Source: Gryganskiella cystojenkinii (lineage: Eukaryota > Mortierellomycota > Mortierellomycetes > Mortierellales > Mortierellaceae). From it: a stretch of DNA of 64,000 nt. Below, piece after piece: positions 41,463 through 52,636 of the stretch (position 1 is the first letter of the stretch; the number at the start of each line of letters is the position of its first letter). The translations under genes and the position numbers were made by a program. The stretch covers positions 9,868 through 73,867 of the forward strand of contig JAAAIG010000064.1 in assembly GCA_015852425.1 (NCBI GenBank), read 5' to 3'. A model generated the notes under the pieces. The model ran no database searches. It saw only the letters and a program-made list of their open reading frames with translations, and was not told the DNA's origin.

Positions 41463-42540
41463 CTATTTCGTCACGCCAAATACAAGAAGGTCTAGCTGAG
41501 TGGAAGTTGGAATAATTGGGTATCCCGCGACCTGGAGAGAAAAGGCATGGAGTTAGTTTGGTGGCGAAGGGGCTTAAGAAATAAAACAGATCGACATATT
41601 ATGTTTTCTCGGACCATACAATACACTCGTCCAGGATTTCGTATACGACCCCGCTGTTTCTCTGAATTACCCCTGCAGTAAGAAGACTGTTGGGAAGAGA
41701 AGATGCGTTTGAAACAGCGCTTTGGCCAGGATGTGATAAATTGGAGGTCAATGTCGTCGACGATGAGAGAGACCCTCGCATCGAGTTCAAGCTACTACCG
41801 CCGATGCTGCTACCATTGCCGCTATTGTTGTCGCTATTGTTACTGCGCCCTGTCGAGAGAGTGCCTGTTGTCGATAAAAACCGTTCCAGTACTTTTATGA
41901 GTTGAATCAAAACTTCGACCATCCCGTGGACTGAAGTGTGGACCGATCCAACGGTCGAGAATGCGAGTTTCGGTCGAGGATTCTCTTGATTCGGGATGGA
42001 AGAGGTTGATGATACGGTTATACTCGAAGAGTCTCTTGAAGGATCCGGTGGTAAGGGACAGCATGCAACCAGGACCAAATCGTTGATGGTGCTGTAGATA
42101 AAGCAGCAATCCCTAGCGAATAAAATCGGCGAGACAATGGTTGTTGTGGATGAGACAGGGACAGCCATGAAAGAGAGAGTGCCGGAATTGTTTGTGCTGC
42201 GAGAGTCTCTTTCTGTTCTACTCCTGGCCATCTTGCCCAAAGACCGTGGCTGCTCATGGCTTGTTGGAGGTGAAGGTGAACCGTCTGTCGGCCTGGAATT
42301 GGTAGACTTCTCTGTGCGTTTCATTTGTCCTGGAGGCAGTGTCCAACGGTGCTCCGCCTGGAGGAGATTTAGAAAGACGGCCCATATCTTTTGAATGTCC
42401 TTTTGATCCTCGGGCGTACTTGGGGGAAGATCTATGGATCATAAACAAGAGAGTGTATTCCTTGTGAATAGGCTGTATTGCCTTTGGCTTGTACCCTGTG
42501 AAGAAAGAATACAGGGAAGCATGTGGGTGATGTCGTACAT
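41463..42540 (-). CDS. Mu-adaptin-like longin protein lacking the mu homology domain
   Basis: Three exons on the minus strand, 42540-42495, 42431-41620 and 41531-41463, give 308 residues. Introns are GTACAA...TAG and GTATGG...CAG. The second has an ACTAAC-type branch site and joins VYEILDECI to VAGYPIIPTSTQ. That restores the mu-adaptin longin end (compare VYELLDE..D.GYPQ). Upstream, ILFARDCCFIYSTINDLVLVAC resembles the longin strand that reads F(I/V)Y.K.NDLYLVA in mu chains. Two Ser/Asn-rich inserts break the longin core, and the frame stops after the longin domain with no mu homology domain. It lies head-to-head with the AP-1 sigma gene. Exon 1 and the start are the weakest part. It could instead be the first part of a mu gene whose remaining exons I failed to find. 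Confidence 0.5.
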
Positions 42541-42922
42541 GTTTTTGAGATGAGCAAGTCTTGTGTGCGAGTGGATCCGATGCAGAAATGGCGAAGACGC
42601 ATGCTGTCTATTCTTTTGATGGATGGGTTGGGGAAATAAAAAAGTCAAAAAAACGCGCGAAGTGCACGCGGTGGAACATGATTTTTTGCACAATATCCAC
42701 GTCACGGGGACAAAAGTCCAACGAGCGAAAATGGTTGAATGAAGCTCTCTCACTCTAATCTGTTCTCGTCCCTCCACCTGGCAATTTCAATCTTGTTCTC
42801 TGCCACACTCCTGCACATCACCTCTTGTCTCTGTTCTCCGCAACTTGCCTTCCTGCCTCATCCCAACGGCACTCACTTGCTATCATTCAGGAACGGACAT
42901 CCTTCGCATCCTCATCATTTCA
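42541..42922. promoter_or_regulatory. Probable shared promoter of the adaptor gene pair
   Basis: About 380 bp between the two start codons of divergent genes. The plus side (42755-42920) is CT-rich like other leaders in the window and ends at the ATG at 42923. No TATA box is obvious on either strand. The function is inferred from position only. Confidence 0.4.
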
Positions 42923-44243
42923 ATGACCGTAAGGAATATGAAAATGAGCTCCTCGTCCTTCCTCGACTGCAGATGAACAACCACGTCCTGGGAACAACGC
43001 TGGAAAAAAACCGGATTCTGGAATAACAGCGCACGGCTGGTGCTTGAAAGGCGCCATGATTGCCGAGATGACGTATCAATCGCCAACAACATACAAGAAA
43101 TGTCGCTTTTGGGAGCACGATGAAATAGGAACAAGAGGATGTACTGTAGTGGCGAGGAAACTGGTCCCGCTCAACATGTCGACAATCCGAGATAGCACTC
43201 ATTGAACGGAGCAGTTTAGCACCTTCATTCGATTTGTTACCACTCTGGTGCATACCCAATTCGACCGTCGCCCTTTTTGTTCCTCTCCTTGAACACTCCT
43301 TGGACTGGTTGCACAGTTACATCGCGACGCCAGGCAATATAAAGACATTCACTAGCTGTGCAGTCATTTTCGGTGCTAAAAATGGTCTTTGTTCACTCCC
43401 TTTCCCTGCTTAGATCAACTACGTTCTACTGGTCAGTCGACAGGGCAAGACCCGGCTTGCCAAATGGTTCACGACCATGAGTCCCAAGGAAAAAACAAAG
43501 ATCATCAAGGATGTCACGCAACTAGTCTTGGCACGGCGGACGAAAATGTGCAATTTCTTGGAATATAAAGGTATTATTAAACAGAAGAACATATTCCTCG
43601 GTGCTGGAAAATCAAAAACGACTTGATATTGGAGATAAGGAACAGCAGTGAAGAGACTTGTTACTCATACTCATACGTTCATTTTGAATTACATAACTTA
43701 GACACAAAAGTCATCTACAGAAGGTAGAAAGTAGACCCCGCATGGAAACTCGAAGAATGCTCGACGATTGACCCCGAGAGCGATAAATAACCACAGCTCT
43801 TGAATTCTTGGTGGCGGGGCTTTAGATACGCGAGCCTCTACTTCATCACAGGAGTTGGCACACAGGATAACGAACTCCTTACGCTAGAAATTATTCATCG
43901 TTACGTTGAAGTTTTGGATCGGTATTTCGGAAACGTAAGTCACGATATTCAAAAGGAACAAGGAGGGAATAGGAGCTGCAACCGCTTGAAGAGAAATCCT
44001 CTTTTTTTTTGCTTTACAACTCGCTTACGTTCATTCTAACGGAACTCTGCCTTCTCGAATGTCTGCAACAAATAGGTGTGCGAACTGGACTTGATCTTCA
44101 ACTTTCAAAGGGCGTACTTTATCCTAGACGAACTACTGATTGCAGGCGAAATGCAGGAATCGAGCAAGATCACAGTCCTACAGGCCATCCACGACCAAGA
44201 CGCAACCGAAGTCGAAGAAGCCAACGAGGAAAAGAGCAAATGA
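42923..44243 (+). CDS. APS1: AP-1 adaptor complex sigma subunit
   Basis: Five exons: 42923-42928 (ATG ACC), 43414-43570, 43702-43723, 43826-43934 and 44076-44243, giving 153 residues. The protein reads [19 protein letters not shown], then CNFLEYK, then a 22-bp micro-exon (DTKVIYR), then [11 protein letters not shown] and [20 protein letters not shown]. This is almost the textbook sigma-1 sequence; AP-1 sigma is a longin-fold small chain of the clathrin adaptor at the trans-Golgi and endosomes. The 485-bp first intron and two-codon first exon are inferred: GTAAGG follows ATGACC and a good CT-rich acceptor precedes ATC. The start could lie elsewhere. The C-terminus after AGEMQESSK is acidic. 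The 3' end is 118 bp from the convergent DUF3480-like gene. Confidence 0.9.
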
Positions 44244-44361
44244 GACTATACAGACATGTCACGTAGCAATCGCCTTTTCAACATAAACATACCAATGTCT
44301 CAACCTTTCTACTCTCTTCGGGTATATATATGTATTATATTATTTTTATTTGTTTTTGCTC

Positions 44362-45990
44362 CTACGCATAGCTCAATTGAATTGTCTCGGACCCTACTGG
44401 GACAATGGCTGGAGTCCTGGACATCAAAGCCTGGTAGAGTCGTTCCCAAGTGGCACTCGTCATCTTCAACTCAATGCCGTCCTCTCTTGCCGCAATCCCT
44501 TCCTTCTGCAGATTGTGCTGCTGCTCCTCGTAGCCGATGCCACTCAATGAGATCCAGCACCCATGAAAACTTGTCGGGTTCGGACGGGCATTGAAGATGG
44601 CCGGAGCATCTTGTCCTGCTCGCCAAGTGAGATAGGCTTGAGCACCAGCATCCAGATCCAGAAGGAACGTGACTCGGACCACATCTGAGTTGAAGCTGTA
44701 ATGAGGTGAATTTGGTGGGAACCGCTGCAGGTCAGCCTGTATCAGTTCCAGAGCTGTGCTTGAAACCACCAACCTCAATCGATGCGAGACCGTGTCAAGG
44801 GTCGCAACAATATTCCTTGTCGGCAGGACCGAGACTCGTTCTGTCAACGATCCCGAAAAATTTCCGAGTTGCACCAACGAAGGTCGAGACCAATCTGACC
44901 AAAGGGGCACTGGCCAAGTCTCGAGTTCAGATCCCATGTTGGTCAAACACCTGGCTGCACCATATTTTGTAAAGACAGCCATCTCGTCCATGGTCGCCAT
45001 CAATCCATAGAGGACATCCCGGTTCAGCTCTGGCAAGGAGGACTTTACCTCGGGTGGCCCATGGATAAGTAAGATGGCCATATCTTTGGCGCCAAGGTCG
45101 GGTGTTTGTAACCGACAAGGAAAGCTCTCGCCCGCCAAGAGAGGTCTCCGTGTTGATTGGATTTGTAGATTCATCTGGTGGTAGAGTTGGTAGAGGATTG
45201 GCTGCACTGCCTCAAGGGTATAATGACCTGGTCGTTGGCGTAACGTGATTGCAATCTCTTTTTGACCAGGATGGTTGTTGAGTCCGAGAGAGTAAAAAGT
45301 CCATGCTGAAACACTTTCGGACGAGGTCCTGAACGAGGTTACAATACTGGCAAAGGTCAACCCAACGTTTGGAGGAGCAATGGTACCTGTGGGTTGTGAA
45401 GGTGGCGGAATGGTCGAAGGAGGAGGAGCACCAGCAAAAGGTGGGGGTGGACCCTGAGATGCATGAGAAGGTGGGAGTTGCGGCATCGGCATATGAATCG
45501 GCATTGGCATTTGCGATGGCATTGGCATCGAAATGTGCTGGGTTTGTTGTTGCAAAGGTTGCTGATGTGCAGGTGGTTGAGGCATAGGCATCGACATAAC
45601 TGGTAATGTTGGTACAGGTGGTGGTGGAGGTGTGAACTGCTGATGATGTTGTTGAGTCGAGTGTTGAGAGGAGATCGTGTTGTGTCTCGAGGGAGGGGTT
45701 GGTTTCGGCGTTGTGGTATTGGTGATGGTGTTGCCGGTGTTATTGTTGCTGCTGATTGAATTCACGTTTGAATGCTTGGGAGTCGAAGGCGAGGAGGCAT
45801 TGGCGACCAGAGACCGGTCAGGTACAAAGACGGGAAAGCCCTCGGGAGAAATCAGCATCTCGTGTCCAAGAGGGACGACGATGGCAATGCCTCGGACGGC
45901 AGTCCCTGGGGGCGGAGGGATGAACCCTGGTGGCAGTTGACCAGGCGGGATTGGATAGAACACGGTTGGGTCCGGAGGAGAGTAGGACAT
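44362..45990 (-). CDS. Proline-rich protein with SARA-type C-terminal (DUF3480-like) region
   Basis: Intronless, 542 residues from ATG 45990. The first 210 residues are Pro/Gln/Ser/Met-rich with many PPPP and MPMP runs and are probably disordered. From about residue 215 the sequence is globular. Segments such as WTFYSLGLNN with KEIAITLRQRP, and later FHGCWISLSGIG with AAREDGIELKM, follow the order seen in the C-terminal DUF3480 region of SARA and endofin. In animals those proteins bind endosomal PI3P and SMAD or clathrin partners. No FYVE zinc finger is present here, so any endosomal role is inference. The DUF assignment rests on pattern recall and is moderate. Confidence 0.6.
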   Translation of the reverse strand: MSYSPPDPTVFYPIPPGQLPPGFIPPPPGTAVRGIAIVVPLGHEMLISPEGFPVFVPDRSLVANASSPSTPKHSNVNSISSNNNTGNTITNTTTPKPTPPSRHNTISSQHSTQQHHQQFTPPPPPVPTLPVMSMPMPQPPAHQQPLQQQTQHISMPMPSQMPMPIHMPMPQLPPSHASQGPPPPFAGAPPPSTIPPPSQPTGTIAPPNVGLTFASIVTSFRTSSESVSAWTFYSLGLNNHPGQKEIAITLRQRPGHYTLEAVQPILYQLYHQMNLQIQSTRRPLLAGESFPCRLQTPDLGAKDMAILLIHGPPEVKSSLPELNRDVLYGLMATMDEMAVFTKYGAARCLTNMGSELETWPVPLWSDWSRPSLVQLGNFSGSLTERVSVLPTRNIVATLDTVSHRLRLVVSSTALELIQADLQRFPPNSPHYSFNSDVVRVTFLLDLDAGAQAYLTWRAGQDAPAIFNARPNPTSFHGCWISLSGIGYEEQQHNLQKEGIAAREDGIELKMTSATWERLYQALMSRTPAIVPVGSETIQLSYA

Positions 45991-46526
45991 TATTTGATGA
46001 AAAGTGTGATTGAGAGAAGAAGAGTGAGAGCTGTAACTTTTTGTACTTTTTGAAAGAAGGCCGCCACGGGGATATCTTCTGGGCTGTGCACTAGGATCAT
46101 GCCAAAAAAAACAGGTAAAAAAAATGTAAAGGTCCCTAGGGAACTCTCATAGGCCATCACTTATTGATATACTCTGCTGCCAGGAAGACAGTTTGCGACT
46201 CGCGAGCTTCATTCCTGATCGCTGATAGTTAGTCTAGCTCGAGCTCATCGCTGATGGCGTCGACCGCCGTCGATAAGGAAAAAGGGAATTGAAAGAAACA
46301 AGTCCCAAAAAAAGAGCCTAACCAAAGAATACTTCACAGTCCACGGACTGGTCTGACGGGAGAGGCGAAATGACTCCTGTAGCATGCTCAAGAGAAGAAC
46401 GACTAAAGAAGCAATGCTTTGAGAGCACTTTTGTTAAAGTTTGTATTCTCGGTTGTTGAGCCCTTTTGGCCGCCTTTTCGTTTTTCATGGTGTCTTTTCA
46501 CGCACACTTGCACCCCCCCCCCCCCA

Positions 46527-46535
46527 NNNNNNNNN
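46527..46535. other. Assembly gap (9 N) after a C homopolymer
   Basis: Thirteen C (46513-46525), one A, then nine unresolved bases. It is an intergenic position and no gene is broken. Confidence 0.97.
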
Positions 46536-46879
46536 TGACGGCCGCGAACAAACTAAAGGCAGGTGTGGAGCCAGTCCATATTTTGTTGACCGTTGGAACT
46601 CGCTACGCTCCATGGAATATGCTACCCGAAAGGACAAGATTTTCATCCTGAAACTGAGGGCGGGTGTCGATGAATAATAAAGGAACGAAATCGGATTCGA
46701 TCTTTCCTTCCGCGCTTTGATGCCATTCCATCTTTTTTGCTCGTCTGTCTGTGCTGTGTCTGTCAGCAGTGTATTATTGTCTGTTCGCTCTGTTTGTTTT
46801 GTCTCATGGAACGCCGACTTGCTGTAAGAACGGACAAAGCAACTGAGCAGACGGAAAACTCTACATACCCCGTCTGCCC

Positions 46880-47170
46880 ATGGTCTGTCCTCATCTCATT
46901 CATTTTTTTCATCGCATTGCTCTTTCCTTCTCTCTCTCCCTCTCTCTCTCGCTTTCTCTCTCTCTTTCTTTCTTACTTACTCTCTTTCTTACTTTCTTAC
47001 TCTCTTTCTTATTTTCATCCTTTTTTCCTCTCTGTCCGCTCCCACCTATATTCCTGGGCCGAGCTTTCTTCCCTTCACCTTCCCATTTTTTTTGTCTTTA
47101 CTTCTTCTGCCGTTCCTTCTTCTTTCTTTCCTTCTTTTCTTCTTACGGTTCTTCCTTTACGCCCCCTTCC
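46880..47170 (+). repeat. Long CT-rich (polypyrimidine) tract
   Basis: Nearly uninterrupted C/T sequence with CTCTCT, TTTCTTTC and TTACTTAC motifs, about 320 bp upstream of the NDT80-like start. CT-rich leaders are common before genes here, but this one is exceptionally long. Confidence 0.75.
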
Positions 47171-47491
47171 AGAGAAGTTCCTTGTTCTCCCTTTTCGTGC
47201 TCGCAACGTTTAGTATTTTTTTTTATTTCAGTCTCGACACCATTGCTACATCATCAGTTCAGTTCTTCCCGAGCATAGAGAGCAATTCGCTTATTTGTGG
47301 TTTTTCCCAGAGAGCGCCAGTAGACTGTCCCTCATCCTCCATTTTGTTCTCTTTTATTTTTACCGACGTTCTTTATCTCGCTGTGACTATCTCCGCTCCT
47401 TTTTCTCTGTTGGCCTTATTGATCTCTTCATTGCCGAAGTAAAAAGAAAAGAAAAACGAATAGAAACGAGAAAAGAAAAACGCGTCGCGAA

Positions 47492-50400
47492 ATGGTCATC
47501 GAATCAGCCTCGACAGGCACTTCTTCTACATCCGCTTCTCCTCCAACAGAACGCTCGACACCGAGCACCACAGGACCTGCAGGACTCCAGACTGACCAAG
47601 TGGACGCGCCTTCTCCGACCAAGACCCTCATCGAGACGGAGGAGGAACACGTAGGCACTACAACAAGTGGCCATTTTCAACACCAACCCCACCATCACTA
47701 CTCGGACTCGTACAATGGACCTCCCCATGGCCTGGAAGGGCTGCATCCGCACCAACAGCATCTCCAGCACCAGACCTATACCGCTCCGCAAGGGCATCAT
47801 TCGTACTATGGTCATGACCAGGGACAAGACAACAATGCACTCCTTCTCCAACAACAGCAACTGCAATATCCAATGATGAATTCTGTGCATCCCTTAAACC
47901 AAATACATCCACTCCATCCGAACCATTTCTTGCAGACAGATGTCCGTCCCTCACAAGCTGCTTACTACCCAGGAATGAACGTTCTTGCTCCGTCGTAAGT
48001 GCTATTCTTTTATTTATTTTTTTTGTCTCGGCAGTGAATACTTTTCGTACCCTACCTCAAAGCGGGTCATCGATGGTTGAAATAACCATCGGTCGGAGAC
48101 AGGGGTGGCACTATCGCGGAGCTTGGGTCCTTTCAACAACCACTTTGCCTCGATCTTAAAGGTCAAGCGCCTAAAGCTCGTTGAGGAGCAAACAATGCTT
48201 GCGCGCCAATTTTTCGTCGGTAGATGGGCCGCGTTGTTGGTCGGTTCTGTCATGATTATTTTTCTTTGAGACGCGTTGGATCGATCTTCAATATATTGGT
48301 GGTCAGTGCTTGCCCCTATTTTCACATCTCGTCCTGTCCTCGTCGAGGATGCCCGATGAAAGCTGACATCTCGATATGCGGTCCTCTGTCCTGCAAACTA
48401 AAGTCTCAAGGACAACGTGGCCACTGGTAGTCAATCCTCGGAATTCTTCACTTATTCTCTTTTCTACGTCGTTTGTTGCTGTTCCCCTAGACTGTTTTTG
48501 CCCTCCGGCACGGAAAAAGAAGCGAGTCATGGGCCGGAAGATGACACACAGGCGCTTCACTATGGCTCGGAATATCACTACAGCTCCAAGCTGGGACAGA
48601 TCCAGGAAAATCAGCACACTCTCACTGATAACCCTCCGTATGTTTCATTCTCGACAGCCCCGCTCATCGGCTCAAATTTGAATCACTTCCTGATTTTTCT
48701 TTGTGCCACGCTCATAATGAGCCAGTAATGGAGACTAACCAACCAGCTTCGTTGTTCATATTTTTTTCCCTCTCCCTCTCCTGCTTCCCTCTTCGCTTTT
48801 TACCCGTCGTTGCAGCGGTGAGCAAAACGGCGCTCGCTATCGCAACAGTCTCCCTTCTTTCCCACCAGGTCACAGCAGAAGTGACTATGGAACGTCGTCA
48901 TCTCCTTCCAGCGTTGCATTCATGCAGTCGTACAGGTACACCATCGTTAACCCAAATCTACCCGGACAGAAGTGGTAGTCTGGTCATGAAAGGACACTAA
49001 CTGTCACGTGAAATGGCGTGTTTTGTTCCCGCTCTTCCATAGCCCTGGCACAGAGGGTCCTGTCATTCACCATCGTAACTCTATCGCGGGAACTACTCTT
49101 CCACATCCCGTCGTACGTTCACGTAGAGCAGGATCTCTAGCAGCAGTCGAAGATGGTCCCTATTTTGCCAATACAAGACAGTTCCACAATGTGTATAGCA
49201 TGGACCAGACGCAGTCGTAAGTAAACCTAGTTTCGCGTCTTTTGTTGTTGGGGATCAGCAATTCAGAAAACAATAGTTTTGCAAAGTTCTGACTTCTCAC
49301 AATTTTTCTCGACATTTCTCTTTTGCCTTTTGTTAGATACAAATTCCGAGTAATGGCTCGTATTGACAGGGGATTCTTCACTGCCAGCAAAATTTGGACC
49401 TGTTACCGTCGCAATTACTTTCAGATAAGTACCGCGTTCAACATTCTCGGATTCGATTATGCCAGAGATTCAGAGGTGCCTTGCTTGCTGGACACCACCG
49501 AAGTCTATCCTCGAGATCCAGAAGACCCAGACGGCGGTCATATCCATGGCTACAAGCGAGGTGGAACCAATACGGGCCATCTGTCCGTTGTCACCCATTT
49601 CTCGGTTTGCATCAGCTCCAAAATCTCCAGCAGCGACAAAAAGATTGACTTGATCCAACACACGCCCAAGAGGGACAAGGGGCCTCAGAACGTTCCAGGA
49701 CTTCGTCAAATCAAGGGAGGCGGGGCTCTCACAGTTTTATCAGATCCGTCTTCGCCCTCCGGCTCTTCGAATGGCAGCAATCATAATTCCTCGTCGTCGT
49801 CGACATCGACCACTCCCCAATCAGTCGTGACCTATGAGCGAGTACAGTTTAAGACCGCAACAGCCAACAATGGAAAGCGGCAAGCGGCCCAGCAATTCTA
49901 CATTCTTCTTGTAGACCTGTACGCTCATACCGAGAACGGGGACATTTATTGCGTGGCATCGTCTCAGTCAGACGCGCTAGTAGTTCGAGGCAGAAGTCCT
50001 GGACACTACGTCGACCTCCCCGAACGATCGCTTAGCATTAGCTCCCTCTCAGGACTCGAAGGCACTATTGGTGGCGCTGTTGTTACTCCTACGAGCAGCC
50101 ATGTTGCTTCTCCAGGTGAAAGACGTTTCTCGAATGTGAGCCAGCACGGCAACCATCCGTATTACTACCACCACCATCACCAACATTCTTATTCTACGCC
50201 TCATAGTCGGACACATAGCATCAGCGCTGGCGTTGGTAGCATGAGTATCGACGTGAGTTCTTCTCCTTTAAGCGGGCTATTTGGACCAGCTGGAGTGGCG
50301 GCAAGGGAGAGAAGGATGACTGGTGGTCCACTCTCGCCTTTGACACCACTCTCCCCTATGTCGCCAGCTGCCATCGACGGCTTTGGTAATCAAAGCGAGG

Positions 50401-50942
50401 TGTCAAGTGCAGGAGGAACCCTTATTGGAGGAACACCGACAACAGTAAACAACGACGACAAATACAGTCCCGGTGTAGTAGGCGTTACCGGAGAAGCGTC
50501 GTCTGCAGGATTGAATCCGGCTCAGTCTTACTTTCAGTACCCAACCTACCAAGCTTGGACGGAACAAGAACAACTTCATGGGCCACTGCGACACTATCAA
50601 CACTCGAATTCTCAACAATCATTACACCGACACTTTCACGGTCAGCATCAGCAAATACCCATCGGCGATCCGTCCCTGTCAACGACGTCATCCAATTATG
50701 ACTATGACAGCTCGTCGTTCTCTTCACCAACAACCCCATACCCCACTGGATATTCTACCAGTTACCCCACCACTCCGTTCTCCGGAATCCCTGTAAACCA
50801 CTCAAGCACCATAGGGAGTGTCGGTCCCACAGTCGCTGCAGCCATGAACGGTGGACTGTCTTCTGCCGTCGCTAATACCACGGTTTCGGAATCGATCGCG
50901 GCTGGTACTCCATATCCCCATTGGAATGGCTATCCGCATTGA
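47492..50942 (+). CDS. NDT80/PhoG-like (VIB-1/XprG type) transcription factor
   Basis: Five exons: 47492-47994, 48491-48637, 48816-48935, 49043-49216 and 49337-50942, giving about 849 residues. The first intron is long (496 bp). Exon 3 could end 40 bp later at a GTAGTC donor in the same phase. The N-terminal third is His/Gln/Pro-rich. The NDT80/PhoG DNA-binding fold begins in exon 5 (about residue 316). It carries FFTASKIWTCYRRNYFQ, a THFSVCISSKI strand and QHTPKRDKGPQ, the family signature. The C-terminal half is Ser/Thr/Pro-rich with SP and TP sites and short poly-Ser and poly-His runs. Homologues include Ndt80 (meiosis), XprG (protease and starvation control) and VIB-1 (heterokaryon incompatibility); which role applies here is unknown. 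Confidence 0.88.
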
Positions 50943-51902
50943 CCAGCCCAAACAAGACCAGGGAGTTGGACATATATTATATAGACTAGGACTCGCTTTT
51001 GCCTTTCAACTTTTCATCCTTTCTACACGTCGACCTAATCTATCTACTTCAATATATATACTGTCGAAAGTCGCACATCTTGTCACCGATTTGTTTTTCA
51101 TCGGATGTAGGGGTTGTCGCTGTTGATGAGGCTGGTGGCTCGAAGTTGATTGCCATTGGGTGCACTCGTTCTGTGCTATGTCGCTTTGAACGGGTGTTAT
51201 CTATTGGGCTCTTGTACGATACTGCACGATGCTCCTTTCCTTCCGTGTGCATACCTACTGTATTGCCTTCGGTGTACCAGGCGCTTGTAGGTCTTTGTCG
51301 CGATCTCGAGGTAAGACGAACGAGTGGGGAGGGGATTTGACCAAAGTGCGGCCCATTTCATACCCAAAAAGAAAGCAGGTGGATGAAACAAAAGCGGCCA
51401 ACCACCAAAATTGAACCGAATGATAATCATGTCGCTGTCTTGGCAAAAGGACTATCTGGTCATGCGCTCGTTTGAGAGTTGTTGTTTTGCGAGTGTGTTA
51501 CATGTCGTGGCAAAGGTGGGTAGTGTGTGCACAAAGAGCACAGGTGACGTAGGGGAGGTAGGGCGTCGGCTTGGATTTGAACAGAACTGGTGTCGACAGC
51601 AGGAACCAGAAGAGGGAACTTCGTGACATGTGCATATCCACGATGAAGCGAAACTCAAAAATGTGAGAAATTCGGCTCGCGTGAGACTCTGAAACTCGTT
51701 GGGGGAAAAAAAAAATCTCTTTTCTGGGAACATCAAGCAAACACATTCATTGCATCTCTTTCATCTGTATAACACATCTCATCAACGACAACCATAAGTA
51801 CTTGTTGCAGCTCAGCAAAAGATTCGCATACGACCAGACTCGGGAACATTCGGAGCTGCGAGCCTAATTTAAGAAACAAAACAACAACAACACTCGATAC
51901 AG
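50943..51902. other. Intergenic
   Basis: About 960 bp between two plus-strand genes. Contains a TATATTATATAG stretch near 50973 (3' flank of the NDT80-like gene) and the promoter side of the ICMT-like gene. No recognisable coding sequence; short open frames on both strands look random. Confidence 0.5.
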
Positions 51903-52636
51903 ATGTTAGCCAAGGTCGCCTGCCTCTCTGTTCATACGTTAGCCCTTATCCTCTCGATTCGGCCTCCAGTCTCCTCCACCACAAAGGAGAAGTCGGACAA
52001 GGTCAAGGATGAGGGTTTATTCTCAACGATCATGATCAGGATGATGCCTCGATTTGGCCAGATCGCCGCGATATTAGGCACCTCAGTGTATATCCTGCTG
52101 ATGGCCAAAGGAGTGATCCCAAATGAGCTCAGGCCATGGCAGGCACTCACAAGTTTATGTGGGGTCCTCGGCTACGGTCTTCGCCTCTGGTCTTTTAGGA
52201 CTCTCGACCGGTTCTTTACTGTAAGATACTACTTAATTTTAATATTGCCACTACCCCTGCTGCCTAACTCTAATCGTCCGACTTTATGGTTGTTACCGCT
52301 CTCGTATAGTTTTCTCTCACAATCCGGCCAGGTCACCGCTTAGTCCAGGATGGTCCCTACCGGCTACTCCTTCATCCTTCTTATACGGGTCTTATGATGA
52401 CAGGAATTACATACCTCTTCCTCTTGGCCTCGGATGGATACTGGTCATATGTGATCAAGCCCCTCTTGCCCATTCCAGTTCCGGGTGCGCTCGTTACTCT
52501 TGGTGGGTTGCTCCTCAGCATTGGTCTGACAGTCTTTAGAGTTCAGGGAGAGGAAGCCATGTTGGAGCAGCACTTTGGAAAGGAGTTCAGAGACTATGCT
52601 GCCGCGCGTTGGCGATTTTTGCCGTATATTATTTAA
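51903..52636 (+). CDS. Isoprenylcysteine carboxyl methyltransferase-like membrane protein
   Basis: Two exons, 51903-52220 and 52310-52636, with an 89-bp GTAAGA...TAG phase-0 intron, giving 214 residues. There are four or five hydrophobic helices. The C-terminal half carries the ICMT marks: GHRLVQDGPYRLLLHPSYTG across the cofactor region, and RVQGEEAMLEQHFGKEFRDY with WRFLPY at the end. Ste14-type enzymes methylate the C-terminal prenylcysteine of Ras or a-factor in the ER. This protein is shorter and more divergent than Ste14, so it may belong to the wider phospholipid/isoprenylcysteine methyltransferase group common in fungi. Substrate unknown. Confidence 0.78.

Larger units (their letters stand above)
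45991..47491. other. Divergent intergenic region with gap and pyrimidine-rich leader
   Basis: 1.5 kb between the DUF3480-like gene and the NDT80-like gene. It contains a C homopolymer directly before the N gap at 46527-46535, and a long CT-rich tract (46880-47170) that is probably leader of the NDT80-like gene. No coding sequence recognised. Confidence 0.6.

Noticed and set aside
43382..43413. Start of AP-1 sigma at ATG 43382 after the AATATAAAG TATA-like string
   Set aside because: That ATG is in the wrong frame for the conserved [10 protein letters not shown], and an intron of about 29 bp would be needed to correct it.
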